DNA of 64,000 bases from contig NZ_JPIN01000002.1 of NCBI RefSeq assembly GCF_000753735.1, positions 62,001 through 126,000 of the forward strand, in the 5' to 3' direction. Under the pieces are notes generated by a model that worked only from the letters and a program-made list of their open reading frames with translations, ran no database searches and was not told where the DNA came from. The stretch is from Pseudidiomarina atlantica. Lineage in GTDB: Bacteria; Pseudomonadota; Gammaproteobacteria; Enterobacterales; Alteromonadaceae. Positions 22,618 through 32,863 of this stretch are shown here, in pieces (the stretch's first letter is position 1; every line of letters begins with the position of its first letter). Position numbers and translations under genes: made by a program.

Positions 22618-25080
22618 GTGAAAATCCTGAAGTGGTTAATGTATAGCCTATTTATAGCAATTGTTCTAGGGGGAATTACAGTTGCTAGCATGTATTGGTA
22701 CTTCGAAGATGAACTACCAAGCGTGGCTGAATTGCGCGATGTGCGCTTGCAAACCCCGATGCAAGTCTACTCAAGCGATGGTGAATTGATCGCGCAATTC
22801 GGTGAAATTCGGCGTATTCCGGTAGCCCTAGAGGATGTGCCGCAGCCCTTAATTGACGCGTTCTTAGCGACCGAAGACCAGCGTTTTTATCAGCATTGGG
22901 GCATCGACCCTATTGGCGTGATGCGTGCGTTTGTTGACTTAGTTGTCACCGGTGAAATTCAAGGCGGTGGTAGTACTATAACGCAACAGTTGGCCCGAAA
23001 TTTCTACCTTACTTTTGAGCAAACGTGGACGCGAAAAATAAAAGAGGCATTTATTGCCTTGCGGCTCGAAAGTGAACTCGAAAAAGATGAAATTCTTGAG
23101 TTGTATCTGAACAAAATTACCTTCGGCCATCGCGCACATGGTGTCGGCGCTGCCGCCCAAGTCTATTACGGCAAAGAATTGCAAGATTTAACGCTAGCGC
23201 AAATGGCAATGATTGCCGGCTTACCGAAAGCACCGTCAACCATGAACCCGATTTCTAACCCAGCGCGTGCTGAAGAGCGCCGCGCGGTGGTGCTCGGGCG
23301 GATGCTGGCCGAAGATAAAATTACCGAAGCTGACTATCAGGCAGCGCTAGCAGAACCGATTCGCACGCGCCTGCACGGTGCAGAAGTGACTATGAGCGCG
23401 CCTTATCTTGCTGAAATGGTGCGCGCCGAAATGGTCGCGCGCTATGGCGAAGAAACGGCCTATAACAGCGGCCTTAAAGTTTATGTGACAGCGAGTGCAC
23501 AACAGCAACGGGCGGCGCAAAAAGCGGTCCAGAACAATTTGCACAACTACGATGAACGCCATGGTTTCCGTGGGGTGGAAGCACAACTCTGGCAAGCAGA
23601 GAGCGACAGCATGCCAGCGCGTGAGGAACTGCTTGAGCAATTGGAGAACTTTGAGCGGATTGGTTTGACGCTGCCAGCAGTGGTGCTTGCCACCACCGAG
23701 CAAGACGCGCAATTGTTGTTTGCGGACGGCACTGAGGCAACCTTACCATGGGCTGGCATGGCTTGGGCGCGTCCTTACATTAATCCCGAACGCCAGGGCA
23801 ATGCGCCAAGCACGGTTGCCGATATTTTTACCGTAGGCGCTGTAGTTCGCGTGCGCGAAACGGACAAAGGTTGGCGCCTTGCTCAAGTTCCAGAACCAAG
23901 TGCGGCGGTTGTTGCGCTGCGTCCGAACGACGGCGGTATCGCCGCGGCAGTGGGTGGTTATAGCTTTAAAGTGAGTCAATACAACCGCGCAGTGCAGGCT
24001 GAGCGACAAGTGGGGTCGAATATTAAACCCTTCATTTATTCGGCGGCGCTGGATAATGGCTTTACACTGGCGACCCTAGTGAATGATGCGCCCATCAACC
24101 AGTGGAACCCAGGCAGCGGTATTGCTTGGCGGCCACGCAACTCGCCTGATGTTTACGATGGTCCGATACGTGTGCGCCAAGCGCTTGCGAAATCGAAAAA
24201 CGTGGTATCGGTACGCCTGTTGCGAGCTATGGGGATCGAAACTGTGGTGCAGCATTTGACCAAGTTTGGTTTCGATTATGACGAATTGCCGCGCAATGAA
24301 TCCTTATCGCTAGGTTCGTCGTCCATGACACCGCTGGAAGTTGCGCGTGGTTATGCTGTTTTTGCCAATGGCGGTTACTTAGTCGAACCTTATTTCATTG
24401 AACGCATTGTCGATGATAGCGATACCGAAATTTACCGCGCGCGGCCGAAAGTTGCCTGTATTGAGTGTGAACCAGAAGATCGTGATGTGGTGCAGGCACC
24501 ACAAGTGATCTCTGAACAAAATGCCTTCTTGGTGACGCAAGCGATGAATTCAGCGGTCTGGGGCGGCGGTAGCTGGGCCCACAAAACCGGTTGGAATGGT
24601 ACCGCGTGGCGGATTCAGCGCTCGGACATCATTATTGATAAGGCTGGGCGCAACATTGTCGGTAAGACCGGTACCACCAACGATGTCAAAGATACCTGGT
24701 TCTCCGGCTATGTATCGGGTTTAGTGGCTACCGGCTGGGTAGGTTTCGATAACCTCGAGCGCGCGCTTGGCAGTACCACCATGAACAGCAATCTTGATAG
24801 TTCCGAACAAGCGATAAGCGGCACCGAAGCCGGTGCGAAAACGGCCCTGCCAATGTGGATTGAGTTTATGGAGGGAGCGATTTCACAAGTCGCAGCCGAG
24901 CCATTCGAAGTGCCTCCGGGCCTTGTTATGGCGCGCATCGATCTGGCAACCGGCAAGTTGAGCCGAGCCAATGACTACACCACACGTTTTGAGTATTTTT
25001 TGCCGGGTACGGCGCCAAAAGAATACGTTGATGACAAGTCGTCACCAACCGTGTTCGGTGATGACGACTCGATTTTCTAA
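22618..25080 (+). CDS. mrcA: Penicillin-binding protein 1A (bifunctional class A PBP)
   Basis: This enzyme polymerises and cross-links peptidoglycan at the outer face of the inner membrane. The 820-residue product has an N-terminal membrane anchor (about 7-29), a glycosyltransferase domain with EDQRFYQHWG (catalytic Glu, about 82-91), GGSTITQQLARN (about 117-128) and RKIKEAF, an OB-type insert (about 300-430), and a transpeptidase domain with S-x-x-K in VGSNIKPF (about 464-471), SKN in LAKSKNVV (about 523) and KTGTT (about 682-686). The start is a GTG at 22618, preceded by AAAAAGGAT. A TATAAT at 22540-22545 may be its -10, without a good -35. It ends 4 bases before the convergent metL stop. 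Confidence 0.93.
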   Translation: MKILKWLMYSLFIAIVLGGITVASMYWYFEDELPSVAELRDVRLQTPMQVYSSDGELIAQFGEIRRIPVALEDVPQPLIDAFLATEDQRFYQHWGIDPIGVMRAFVDLVVTGEIQGGGSTITQQLARNFYLTFEQTWTRKIKEAFIALRLESELEKDEILELYLNKITFGHRAHGVGAAAQVYYGKELQDLTLAQMAMIAGLPKAPSTMNPISNPARAEERRAVVLGRMLAEDKITEADYQAALAEPIRTRLHGAEVTMSAPYLAEMVRAEMVARYGEETAYNSGLKVYVTASAQQQRAAQKAVQNNLHNYDERHGFRGVEAQLWQAESDSMPAREELLEQLENFERIGLTLPAVVLATTEQDAQLLFADGTEATLPWAGMAWARPYINPERQGNAPSTVADIFTVGAVVRVRETDKGWRLAQVPEPSAAVVALRPNDGGIAAAVGGYSFKVSQYNRAVQAERQVGSNIKPFIYSAALDNGFTLATLVNDAPINQWNPGSGIAWRPRNSPDVYDGPIRVRQALAKSKNVVSVRLLRAMGIETVVQHLTKFGFDYDELPRNESLSLGSSSMTPLEVARGYAVFANGGYLVEPYFIERIVDDSDTEIYRARPKVACIECEPEDRDVVQAPQVISEQNAFLVTQAMNSAVWGGGSWAHKTGWNGTAWRIQRSDIIIDKAGRNIVGKTGTTNDVKDTWFSGYVSGLVATGWVGFDNLERALGSTTMNSNLDSSEQAISGTEAGAKTALPMWIEFMEGAISQVAAEPFEVPPGLVMARIDLATGKLSRANDYTTRFEYFLPGTAPKEYVDDKSSPTVFGDDDSIF

Positions 25081-25084
25081 ACCT

Positions 25085-27538
25085 TTATTTGGCTTTTGCG
25101 AGGCGGCTTAGCAGTTGGTTCAAATCTGACTGCACGCCGCCAGCGGTGACTTCTTTACCAGCACCCGGGCCACTGATAACGAGCGGCATTTCGTGATACC
25201 AATCGGTATAAATCACGAAAATATTTTCGCCCGGGATCAAGTTCGCCAACATGTCACCTTCAGGGATGTACTCGATACCGACCCGTGCCCGAACGGTATC
25301 GTCGTCTTGCACGGCAAAACTAGCGAGCAACCGCGGCACTTTGCCGGTTTTTTGCGCATCGGCGTAGAGATCTTGCATGCCTTCATCAATTTCCGGTAAG
25401 CGCTGCATGAACTCATCGAGCGGGATCTCGGCGAGGTGTTCCGGCAGCAGACTGTCAACATCGATGTCTTTCCAGTCCAAACGCAAACCAATTTCGCGGG
25501 CGAGGATCAGCAGTTTGCGGATAATATCTTGACACGATAAGTCTTCCCGCGGATCCGGTTCCGTCAGGCCGCGTTGTTTGGCGTCACGCACCAGGTCGCT
25601 AAAGTTTACTTCGCTATTAAAGTTCTCAAACAACCACGACATGGTACCCGAGAAAATACCCGAAATACTGCGAATGGTGTCGCCCGAGTTACGCAAGTCA
25701 TTGAGGGCATAATTCAGCGGTAAGCCTGCGCCGACGGTAGTGTTGTAGTACCACTCGCGCTGATACTCTTGCTGAATCGTACGAATTTCACTGTATTGGC
25801 TTTCGTTCGATGCGCCGGCGCGCTTGTTGGCACTAATGATGTGCAAACCGTTCGCGAAAAAGCTCGGATACAACTGTGCCACCGCGATGGCATCGGTCAA
25901 ATCGAGCATCACCAGCTCATCATATGGTGCGTTCGGCAATTCAGGGATCAGCTGACTCATTTCGTACGGTCGCGCCAAACGTTCAAATTGATCTTGCCAG
26001 TCGGTCAAATCAAGGCCGTTGTAGTCGAGCCACATCTGCGTCGAGTTGAGAATACCGATAATGCGTACATCCATTTGCTCGTTGATGCGTTCGCGCAAGC
26101 GGCGATACAGCGACAGCCAAGCGCTACCGATATTACCGCGGCCGACCACCAGTACGCCAAGGCTACGGCGGTGATTAAACAACTGACTGTGAATACGGTT
26201 CAGTAGGCGATTGTCGAGCTTCTGTTCAAGAATCGCGACCACCGCATTATTGTCAGGCGTCAACGCCAAGCGCCGCAGCGCCTGTTCGCTAACTTCTTGT
26301 TTAAACACACCGAACTGTTCGGTTTCCTGAATTCGATTGCCGACCAACGCCAACATCGCATACCCGGTCAGTTGGCTCGCGTTATTTTTGCTATCGACCT
26401 GTTCCAACCAAGCGGTCATATAGTCCTGGTGGTTCTGGTGATAGGCATAGTAGGCCTGATGCTGGGCAATTTCGTTCCAGCTAATCAGCGGTGTCAAATC
26501 AAGCTCTTCAAAGGCCTCAATGAGCTTGGCATCGCGCAAGTCGACGCGGAACAAAACAACGTCGGCAAGCGCAGTAAGCACTTTGCCGGTGGGCTCGGTA
26601 TCTTCATACTGACCGATACGCGTTTGTTGGTTCTCGACTTTTAGGCTCGAGCGTACGGCTATGACCATGCGCTCACGATTCACCGGTTGAAAGGTGCGCG
26701 GGTGCAACACAGGGCTGCCCAAACGGGCCAGTTCTTCGGCCTCGCGCCAATCGAGAATAGGTAAGCTAACGACGCGCTCAACCTTGCGTGGATCGGCGGA
26801 ATAAACGCCGGCGACGTCTTTCCAAATAGTGACTTGCTTCGAATCAATCAGGCTGCCAACCAAGGTGGCGGAATAGTCACTGCCATTACGACCAAGAATC
26901 AATGAGCGGCCGTTGGGGTCGCTACAAATAAAGCCGGTGACAATAAAGCGGGTGCCAGCATGCGGGGCGATGCGATTCAATAGGCCTTCACGCGAAATTT
27001 CAACGCGAATTAATGGCTCCGGCGCGTCATCCGCGACCAAGAAGCTGCGTGCATCGATGTAATCAGCACGAATGCCTTGTTGTTGCAGCAGTGCGGCGAG
27101 AAGGCGTGCCGACCATAATTCACCATAGGACAGTAATTCTGGTCGATTTTTGATCTCTTCGCCACCGGCTAGCCAGTTCCACCAGCGGCTGAAGTCCTGT
27201 TTAGACGCCTCCATGACACTGGTTAAGATATCACCGCTTAGTAAATCGGTAATCAAGCCGTGTTGATACTTCTCTAGCTGTTTCAACAACACTTCAGCCA
27301 TACCGAAGTCGTCAGTTTCATCGCCTTCTTCTTTGGCGTCAATGATCGCCAAAATACGGTTGGTGGTATCGCCAGCGGCAGACACTACGACCAAATCACT
27401 AGCCCCAGCATATTCAGTAACGATGCGGGCAACGCGACGATAACAATAGGCATCAGCGAGGCTGCTACCCCCGAATTTGTGAACCTGTACCTGTTCGGCA
27501 ACGGCTTCGATTTGTGCGGTTGAAACCTCTAAAGTCAT
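25085..27538 (-). CDS. metL: Bifunctional aspartokinase / homoserine dehydrogenase II (MetL)
   Basis: MetL catalyses the first and third steps from aspartate to homoserine for methionine and threonine synthesis. The 817-residue product has an N-terminal aspartokinase domain with VHKFGGSSLAD (about 19-29), VVVSAAG (about 48) and LGRNGSDYSATLVG (about 214-227), a central regulatory segment (about 320-440), and a C-terminal homoserine dehydrogenase domain with the NAD(P) motif LVVGRGNIGSAWL (about 467-479), SANKRAGAS (about 575), the catalytic region NTTVGAGLPL (about 600-609) and SGIFSGTMSWL (about 625-635). Sequence is closer to MetL than to ThrA (HKFGGSSLADA.CY). It is divergent from metJ with Met boxes between, so MetJ with S-adenosylmethionine probably represses it. 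Confidence 0.93.
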   Translation of the reverse strand: MTLEVSTAQIEAVAEQVQVHKFGGSSLADAYCYRRVARIVTEYAGASDLVVVSAAGDTTNRILAIIDAKEEGDETDDFGMAEVLLKQLEKYQHGLITDLLSGDILTSVMEASKQDFSRWWNWLAGGEEIKNRPELLSYGELWSARLLAALLQQQGIRADYIDARSFLVADDAPEPLIRVEISREGLLNRIAPHAGTRFIVTGFICSDPNGRSLILGRNGSDYSATLVGSLIDSKQVTIWKDVAGVYSADPRKVERVVSLPILDWREAEELARLGSPVLHPRTFQPVNRERMVIAVRSSLKVENQQTRIGQYEDTEPTGKVLTALADVVLFRVDLRDAKLIEAFEELDLTPLISWNEIAQHQAYYAYHQNHQDYMTAWLEQVDSKNNASQLTGYAMLALVGNRIQETEQFGVFKQEVSEQALRRLALTPDNNAVVAILEQKLDNRLLNRIHSQLFNHRRSLGVLVVGRGNIGSAWLSLYRRLRERINEQMDVRIIGILNSTQMWLDYNGLDLTDWQDQFERLARPYEMSQLIPELPNAPYDELVMLDLTDAIAVAQLYPSFFANGLHIISANKRAGASNESQYSEIRTIQQEYQREWYYNTTVGAGLPLNYALNDLRNSGDTIRSISGIFSGTMSWLFENFNSEVNFSDLVRDAKQRGLTEPDPREDLSCQDIIRKLLILAREIGLRLDWKDIDVDSLLPEHLAEIPLDEFMQRLPEIDEGMQDLYADAQKTGKVPRLLASFAVQDDDTVRARVGIEYIPEGDMLANLIPGENIFVIYTDWYHEMPLVISGPGAGKEVTAGGVQSDLNQLLSRLAKAK

Positions 27539-27587
27539 GATGCGTCTGCGTTCTCCAGTATGCGAGTATCAAAGTATAAAAGTTGCG

Positions 27588-27622
27588 ATTATACGGTGAG
27601 CGAACTGTGCAATAAAGCGTCT
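27588..27622 (-). promoter_or_regulatory. Probable metL promoter region with a Met-box half
   Basis: On the minus strand a perfect TATAAT lies at 27593-27588. The -35 region (about 27611-27616, TTTATT) is weak. A Met-box-like 8-mer, AAGCGTCT (27615-27622; consensus AGACGTCT, 6 of 8), overlaps that -35 region, a plausible MetJ target. Confidence 0.45.
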
Positions 27623-27644
27623 TGACCCAAGGTTAGCAGAATTA

Positions 27645-27668
27645 AGCCGTATAGACAGCTAAGCGTAT
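27645..27668. promoter_or_regulatory. MetJ operator: three tandem Met boxes
   Basis: Three contiguous 8-base units, AGCCGTAT, AGACAGCT and AAGCGTAT, match the AGACGTCT Met-box consensus at 6, 6 and 5 of 8 positions. Tandem repeats of this length are what MetJ dimers bind cooperatively with S-adenosylmethionine. The array ends 4 bases before the metJ -35 element. Confidence 0.65.
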
Positions 27669-27672
27669 AAAG

Positions 27673-27700
27673 TTGACGGAATGTTTTTGCACGGTACAAT
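27673..27700 (+). promoter_or_regulatory. Sigma-70 promoter of metJ
   Basis: TTGACG (27673-27678) and TACAAT (27695-27700) are separated by 16 bases. The element follows the Met-box array directly and lies 37 bases before the metJ start, consistent with autoregulation by MetJ. Confidence 0.6.
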
Positions 27701-27737
27701 TCACTGGTGTACACAATAACAACAGCAGGGGCGCAAA

Positions 27738-28058
27738 ATGGAGTGGGATGGCGAGTATATCTATCCGTATGTAGAACACGGACAAAAAAGTGAGAAGGTA
27801 AAGAAGATTACCGTCTCAATTCCTACCCGTGTACTGAAAGTGCTGACCGACGAGCGCACCCGTCGGCAAGTCAAGAACTTACGTCATGCCACCAACAGCG
27901 AATTGCTCTGCGAGGCGTTTTTACATGCCTTCACTGGGCAACCGCTGCCGGAAGATGACGATTTACGCAAAGACAATCCACACAAAATTCCAGCCTCGGT
28001 ACGCGACGAATTAAAGCGTCGCGGCTTGCCGATTCCAGCGGACGACGAGCTCGAGTAA
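27738..28058 (+). CDS. metJ: Methionine repressor MetJ
   Basis: MetJ is a ribbon-helix-helix repressor of methionine biosynthesis that uses S-adenosylmethionine as co-repressor. The 106-residue product matches the standard length and sequence: EWDGEYI, the DNA-contacting strand [15 protein letters not shown] (about 23-37), [24 protein letters not shown] in segments RHATNSELL and CEAFLHAF (about 50-67), and the C-terminal [14 protein letters not shown]. The ribosome site AGGGGC is fair. It is divergent from metL and ends one base short of the convergent argH(A) stop. Confidence 0.96.
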   Translation: MEWDGEYIYPYVEHGQKSEKVKKITVSIPTRVLKVLTDERTRRQVKNLRHATNSELLCEAFLHAFTGQPLPEDDDLRKDNPHKIPASVRDELKRRGLPIPADDELE

Positions 28059-28059
28059 C

Positions 28060-29901
28060 CTAGAGCAGATACTCGAGCGCGGTTTCGTCGCAGTTATCTT
28101 TGCGTGGACACAATTCGCAGTCTTTCATGACTTTTTCTGGCAGCTTATCTTTGACCGTCAGGCGGAAGTTAAGCTTGCCAAAAAATTCGGGTACGCGGGT
28201 CAGGACGATGGTTCGCGTAATCCCCAGTTCACGGGCTTTCCATAGCAAAAACGCCACTAATTCAGCCCCCATGCCTTTACCTTGCGCCTGCGGGAACAAA
28301 CCCAGACTGCGAATTTCTGCTAAGCCGGTGCTGTACACGTAAAGTGCGGCACAACCTACCACCTCATCGTCAATTTCCGCTACCGCAAAGCTCTGGATCG
28401 CTTGCAACACATCGGCTTTATCGCGCGGCAAGTTTTCGCCTTGCGCCGCCCAGTAAGCAATCAATTCACAGATCTTATCGGCGTCGCTCAAGCGTGCTTG
28501 GCGCACGTGTTTGCTGGCGGCCTCTGCGGCATGCAACCAATCGTTGGCATGTTTTAATGCGGTTTTAATCGCACTTGGCGCGGTACCGCCGATTGCGCGA
28601 CGTTGCTCTAGTCCGTAATCAAGTTCGAGGAACGCGTAGACATCTGGCTCGATTAAGTCAGAAAAGCCACGTAACGTGTCGATATCGAGATCTTCAAGGG
28701 GCTGCCCTTGCTGCTGGGCGAAGAGCACGGCTTGACCGGTAACATGGTGGGCGTCGCGGAACGGCATGCCTTTGCTGACCAGGTAGTCGGCAAACTCGGT
28801 GGCGTTGCTGTAACCCAACTGGGCTTGTTGCTTGGCATGGGCCTCGTTGACGCTGAGTTCCGGCATGGCAAAAGCCAGCATCTGCAAACACTGTTGATAA
28901 GTTTGCAGGGCATCAAACAAACCTTCTTTGTCTTCTTGCATGTCTTTGTTGTAAGCCAGTGGCAAGCCTTTCAAAGTGGTTTGTAGGGCATGCTGTTGAC
29001 CCAATACGCGACCGGTTTTGCCGCGCAGTAATTCGAATAAATCGGGGTTCTTTTTCTGCGGCATCAGTGACGAGCCGCTGCTAATCCGGTCACTCATGGC
29101 AAAACAGCCCGACTCGCCAGAGCAATAGAAGATCACGTCTTCGGCAATGCGTGACAAGTGCAACATGCCAGTGGCTGCGCAGTGCAAAATATCCAACGCG
29201 AAATCACGGTCGGAAACGCCATCGAGACTATTTTCGCTGGCAAAGCGAAATCCTAGTTCGTGCGCTAAAGCTTCCCGGTCGATAGCCGCGGTGGTACCTG
29301 CCAGTGCACCGCTACCGAGCGGGCACACATCGGCACGCTTACGCATTTCTTTTAGTCGGCTAACATCGCGCTGCAGCATCTGCACATACGCCAAAGCCCA
29401 ATGCCCTGCCATGATCGGTTGCGCCCGTTGTAAATGTGTATAGCCAGGTAAAGGCGCTGCTTGGTAGCGCTCCGCGAACAGCAGCAACTGCTGAATGGCC
29501 GCGAGGTTGGCATTAATTAACTGTTCGCAGGTTGCCTTACAAAACAAGCGCAGGTCGGTTGCGACTAAATCGTTGCGGCTGCGTCCGGTATGCAGACGTT
29601 TGGCGGTGGCACCGATTTTGTCGATCAACTGGGCTTCGACCCAACTATGAATGTCTTCTGCGTCACTTTTGAGCGGTAGTTCTGGATTGGCTTGCACGGC
29701 TTTTAGCAAGTCGCCCAAGGCGTCGTGCAACTGCTGTTGCTCAGCGCTGGTGAGGAGCCCAGCCTGTTGCAAGCTCTTCGCCCATGCTTGCGACGCTTGA
29801 ATATCAAACGGCGCAAGGACGTAATCGAAACGCAGCGAATCATTAAACTGTTTGAACTCAGCAGCACTGGGTGCGCTGAAGCGTCCACCCCATAAACTCA
29901 T
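28060..29901 (-). CDS. argH: ArgH(A): argininosuccinate lyase fused to an N-acetylglutamate synthase-like GNAT domain
   Basis: The lyase part cleaves argininosuccinate to arginine and fumarate; the fused C-terminal domain is expected to make N-acetylglutamate, the first step of arginine synthesis. Of 613 residues, about 1-460 form the lyase with the N-terminal [22 protein letters not shown] (about 105-119), TAAIDRE and the signature [12 protein letters not shown] (about 278-289). About 475-613 form a short GNAT domain with [18 protein letters not shown] (acetyl-CoA loop Q-x-x-G-x-G, about 535-550) and a cysteine-containing tail [10 protein letters not shown]. Such fusions are known in Vibrio, Moritella, Alteromonas and relatives. 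It overlaps argG by 4 bases and ends the argCBFGH(A) operon. Confidence 0.94.
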   Translation of the reverse strand: MSLWGGRFSAPSAAEFKQFNDSLRFDYVLAPFDIQASQAWAKSLQQAGLLTSAEQQQLHDALGDLLKAVQANPELPLKSDAEDIHSWVEAQLIDKIGATAKRLHTGRSRNDLVATDLRLFCKATCEQLINANLAAIQQLLLFAERYQAAPLPGYTHLQRAQPIMAGHWALAYVQMLQRDVSRLKEMRKRADVCPLGSGALAGTTAAIDREALAHELGFRFASENSLDGVSDRDFALDILHCAATGMLHLSRIAEDVIFYCSGESGCFAMSDRISSGSSLMPQKKNPDLFELLRGKTGRVLGQQHALQTTLKGLPLAYNKDMQEDKEGLFDALQTYQQCLQMLAFAMPELSVNEAHAKQQAQLGYSNATEFADYLVSKGMPFRDAHHVTGQAVLFAQQQGQPLEDLDIDTLRGFSDLIEPDVYAFLELDYGLEQRRAIGGTAPSAIKTALKHANDWLHAAEAASKHVRQARLSDADKICELIAYWAAQGENLPRDKADVLQAIQSFAVAEIDDEVVGCAALYVYSTGLAEIRSLGLFPQAQGKGMGAELVAFLLWKARELGITRTIVLTRVPEFFGKLNFRLTVKDKLPEKVMKDCELCPRKDNCDETALEYLL

Positions 29902-31127
29902 GACGATGCCTCATCGGATTGCTGGTGTAGAGCGCGGATCCGCGCCGCTAGACTGTACAGCCGGATAAAACCTTCCGCATGCTGTTGATTATAGACTTCG
30001 TCTTCGTCAAAAGTAGCAAAGGCATTCGAATAGAGGCTATTCGGTGAACGTTTCTGAGTCACTGTGACTTGGCCTTTATAGAGCTTAACTACGATGTCGC
30101 CGGTCAGTGGTTCGGCCAACTTGTGTGCTGCCGCGAGCATGATTTCGCGCAGCGGCGTAAACCAGCGCCCATCATAGAGCAGCTGGGCAAACTCGTTGCC
30201 TAAACGGATGCGATAATCTTGCGTGGTGCGGTCAAGTACCAGACTCTCAAGCCCTTGCAGTGCCGCGAACAGCACAGCGCCAGCAGGGGTTTCGTAGCAG
30301 CCCCGCGATTTCATCCCGACCAAACGGTTTTCCACCATATCTAAACGGCCAACGCCATGGGCGCCTGCTACCTTGTTGAGCGCTTCGATAGCGCCGACCG
30401 GCTCGATAGCCTCACCATTGAGTGCCACCCATTCGCCCTGCTTAAATGACAAGGTTAGATATTCAGGGGTATTCGGCGCAGCTTCAGGTTCCGCAGTCCA
30501 GGTCCATACTTGCGCTGTAGGTGCATTCCACGGATCTTCTAGCTCACCACCCTCGGTAGAAATGTGCCATAAATTAGCATCACGGCTGTAAATTTTGGTC
30601 GCTGATGCGCTGCAAGGAATATTGCGCTCAGCCAAATAGGCTAATAATTGTGGACGACTGCGCATGCTCCACTCCCGCCAAGGCGCAATCACGTGCAAAT
30701 CAGGTGCTAACGCGGCGAAGGCTGACTCGAAGCGGACTTGGTCGTTGCCTTTACCGGTGCAACCATGGGCAAGGGCATCGGCGCCGACGGCGCGCGCCAC
30801 TGCCACTTGTGCTTCGGCAATGATCGGCCGCGCCAAGGCGGTCCCAAGCAAGTACTGACCTTCATAAATAGCGCCGGTTTTGAGTGTCGGAAAGATCACG
30901 TCATTCACGAATTTTTCTTTTAAGTCAACGATGTGACAGCTACTCGCGCCTGACGCAATGGCTTTTTCTTCAACTCCAGCGAGCTCTTCGTCACCTTGGC
31001 CTACATCGGCGACAAAGGCGACCACCTCGCAGTCATAATTTTCTTTTAACCACGGCACAATCGCCGAAGTATCAAGACCACCTGAGTAGGCCAAAACAAC
31101 TTTTTCTACAGATTTTTGCGTGCTCAT
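29898..31127 (-). CDS. argG: Argininosuccinate synthase ArgG
   Basis: ArgG joins citrulline and aspartate with ATP to give argininosuccinate. The 409-residue product has the PP-loop motif [15 protein letters not shown] (about 10-24), DVGQGDEEL (about 41-49), the substrate-binding [15 protein letters not shown] (about 119-133) and the C-terminal GRWFTPLRE (about 335). It is the short-type bacterial enzyme (about 400 residues) rather than the longer E. coli type. Four-base overlaps join it to argF upstream and argH(A) downstream. Confidence 0.95.
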   Translation of the reverse strand: MSTQKSVEKVVLAYSGGLDTSAIVPWLKENYDCEVVAFVADVGQGDEELAGVEEKAIASGASSCHIVDLKEKFVNDVIFPTLKTGAIYEGQYLLGTALARPIIAEAQVAVARAVGADALAHGCTGKGNDQVRFESAFAALAPDLHVIAPWREWSMRSRPQLLAYLAERNIPCSASATKIYSRDANLWHISTEGGELEDPWNAPTAQVWTWTAEPEAAPNTPEYLTLSFKQGEWVALNGEAIEPVGAIEALNKVAGAHGVGRLDMVENRLVGMKSRGCYETPAGAVLFAALQGLESLVLDRTTQDYRIRLGNEFAQLLYDGRWFTPLREIMLAAAHKLAEPLTGDIVVKLYKGQVTVTQKRSPNSLYSNAFATFDEDEVYNQQHAEGFIRLYSLAARIRALHQQSDEASS

Positions 31128-32038
31128 GCGGTCACTCCAGCAATTAATTCAACTAAAACGGCATTTTGTGCGTGTAAACGGTTTTCGGCTTGATGCAGTA
31201 CCAAGGACTGCGGGCCATCAATGACTTCGGCCGTGACTTCACGGCCACGATAAGCTGGCAAGCAGTGCATAAAGTACTTAGCACCCAACTGCTGCATTAA
31301 ATCTTGATTCACCTGAAACGGTGCGAAGTCATGCATGACCTGATTGGTGTCACGTTGTTGCCCCATCGAGAACCAAGTATCGGTATAAATAGCATCAGAT
31401 TGTTGCAACTGTTTGAAATCGTGATGCAGGGTCACACTACCGCCATTGGCAGCGGCGACTTGTTGTGCTTGGGCCAGCAAATCAGCGCGGGGTTCATAGC
31501 CTTCTGGCGTCACGACTTGTAGGGTCATACCCGCGGCGGCGGCGGCCGCCATCAGCGCATGGCAAACGTTGGCACCGTCGCCGATATAGGTCAGAGTGAC
31601 TTTGCTCAGGTCGCCGAGTTGCTCTTTAAGCGTCAGCAAATCCGCTAAAGCTTGGCACGGATGACACTCATCGCTTAACGCATTGATGACCGGCTTACCC
31701 GATGCGGCAGCAAGTTCATCGAGGGTTGCTTGCGAATAGACACGAGCGACAATAGCATCGTGCCACAGCGCAAGATTTGCGCCGACATCGCTGGCTGGCT
31801 CACGTTCACCCATCAAGTTAGCGGCTTCCAAATAAATACTGTGACCGCCCAAGCGGTTAATGCCAGCGGCGAAGCTAGCGCGGGTGCGTAACGACGGCTT
31901 CTCAAATACCAAGGCGATACTCTTGCCTTGTAAATAATGCTGCCACGCGCTAGGCCGCTGCTTTATGGTCTGCGCCAAATCTAATAAGTGGGCAACCTGT
32001 GCGCTATCAAGTGAGCGCATCGTTAATAAATCATGCAT
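31124..32038 (-). CDS. argF: Ornithine carbamoyltransferase ArgF
   Basis: ArgF carbamoylates ornithine to citrulline. The 304-residue product has the carbamoyl-phosphate motif in [12 protein letters not shown] (about 50-61), with Leu where E. coli has Thr (STRTR), then HPCQALADL (about 127-135), the ornithine-binding loop DTWFSMGQ (about 218-225; the SMG loop points to ornithine rather than acetylornithine), and the catalytic HCLPAYRG (about 263-270). The ribosome site GGAAAGAACCC precedes the ATG. It is separated from argB by 57 bases, the only gap in the operon, in which a short CCTGA/TCAGG hairpin is visible. Confidence 0.93.
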   Translation of the reverse strand: MHDLLTMRSLDSAQVAHLLDLAQTIKQRPSAWQHYLQGKSIALVFEKPSLRTRASFAAGINRLGGHSIYLEAANLMGEREPASDVGANLALWHDAIVARVYSQATLDELAAASGKPVINALSDECHPCQALADLLTLKEQLGDLSKVTLTYIGDGANVCHALMAAAAAAGMTLQVVTPEGYEPRADLLAQAQQVAAANGGSVTLHHDFKQLQQSDAIYTDTWFSMGQQRDTNQVMHDFAPFQVNQDLMQQLGAKYFMHCLPAYRGREVTAEVIDGPQSLVLHQAENRLHAQNAVLVELIAGVTA

Positions 32039-32095
32039 GGGTTCTTTCCAAATTAAATAAATTGCGAATCCTGAAGTCAGGAACGACTCGGCGAA

Positions 32096-32863
32096 TTAGT
32101 TGCGAATGCGGGTACCGGCAGCTTCACCCTTTGCCAATCGGGTCAGCGCGTTGGCGTCTTGCCAACCGGCCACCGCGATGCTTCGTCGCGATGTTCGGGC
32201 TGCCAGTAGTGCCGCTTCAAGCTTCACCACCATGCCGTCCCGTACAACGTTGTCGGCGATGAGTTGGGGCGCATCAGCGGCACAAATGTGTTCGATGAGA
32301 TTGCCATTGGCATCAAGAATGCCAGGCACATCGGTGAGTAGAATCAAGTCAGCGCCAAGCACCTGCGCGACTACCGCAGCGGCAAGGTCAGCATTGACGT
32401 TAAGGCGTTGACCGTCAGCACTGGCTCCGAGTGAGCTGACAATGGGTAAATAATCTTGATCGAGCAGCAGTTGCAACAAACGACTATCACCGGGCTGCGG
32501 AATACCCACCGCGCCGCGTGCACTGTCAACGGTGCACACCGCGGTGCCCCCCGCCTGCAAGGTGAGGCCGACCGCCCGTAAGCCCAAAGTTTGCGCCAAG
32601 CAGCACAATTGGCTGTTGATATCGCCTGCCAGCACGCCTGCCACAATTGGAATATGGGCGGCTGGCGTCACGCGCTGTCCAGCGGTTTTGCTCGAGCTTT
32701 CGCCCAGTTGCGTGAGCAAGGCTTGAACTTGATCACCGCCACCGTGCACCAGCACCAATGGACGTAGCGCCGCCAAGCGTTGCACGGTGTGCATTAATTG
32801 CTGCAATGATTGCGTATCGGTGAGTACCCGACCGCCTACTTTAACCACCAGCGGCGTACTCAT
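32096..32863 (-). CDS. argB: Acetylglutamate kinase ArgB
   Basis: ArgB phosphorylates N-acetylglutamate, the second step of arginine synthesis. The 255-residue product shows the amino-acid-kinase fold: VVKVGGRVL (about 6-14), VLVHGGGDQV (about 37-46), the substrate strand LNVNADLAAAVVAQVLGAD (in parts, about 154-172), LLTDVPGILD (about 175-184) and GMVVKLEAALLAAR (about 208-221). The short length is of the arginine-insensitive enterobacterial type, as expected where control lies elsewhere. It overlaps argC by 4 bases (ATGA). Confidence 0.93.
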   Translation of the reverse strand: MSTPLVVKVGGRVLTDTQSLQQLMHTVQRLAALRPLVLVHGGGDQVQALLTQLGESSSKTAGQRVTPAAHIPIVAGVLAGDINSQLCCLAQTLGLRAVGLTLQAGGTAVCTVDSARGAVGIPQPGDSRLLQLLLDQDYLPIVSSLGASADGQRLNVNADLAAAVVAQVLGADLILLTDVPGILDANGNLIEHICAADAPQLIADNVVRDGMVVKLEAALLAARTSRRSIAVAGWQDANALTRLAKGEAAGTRIRN

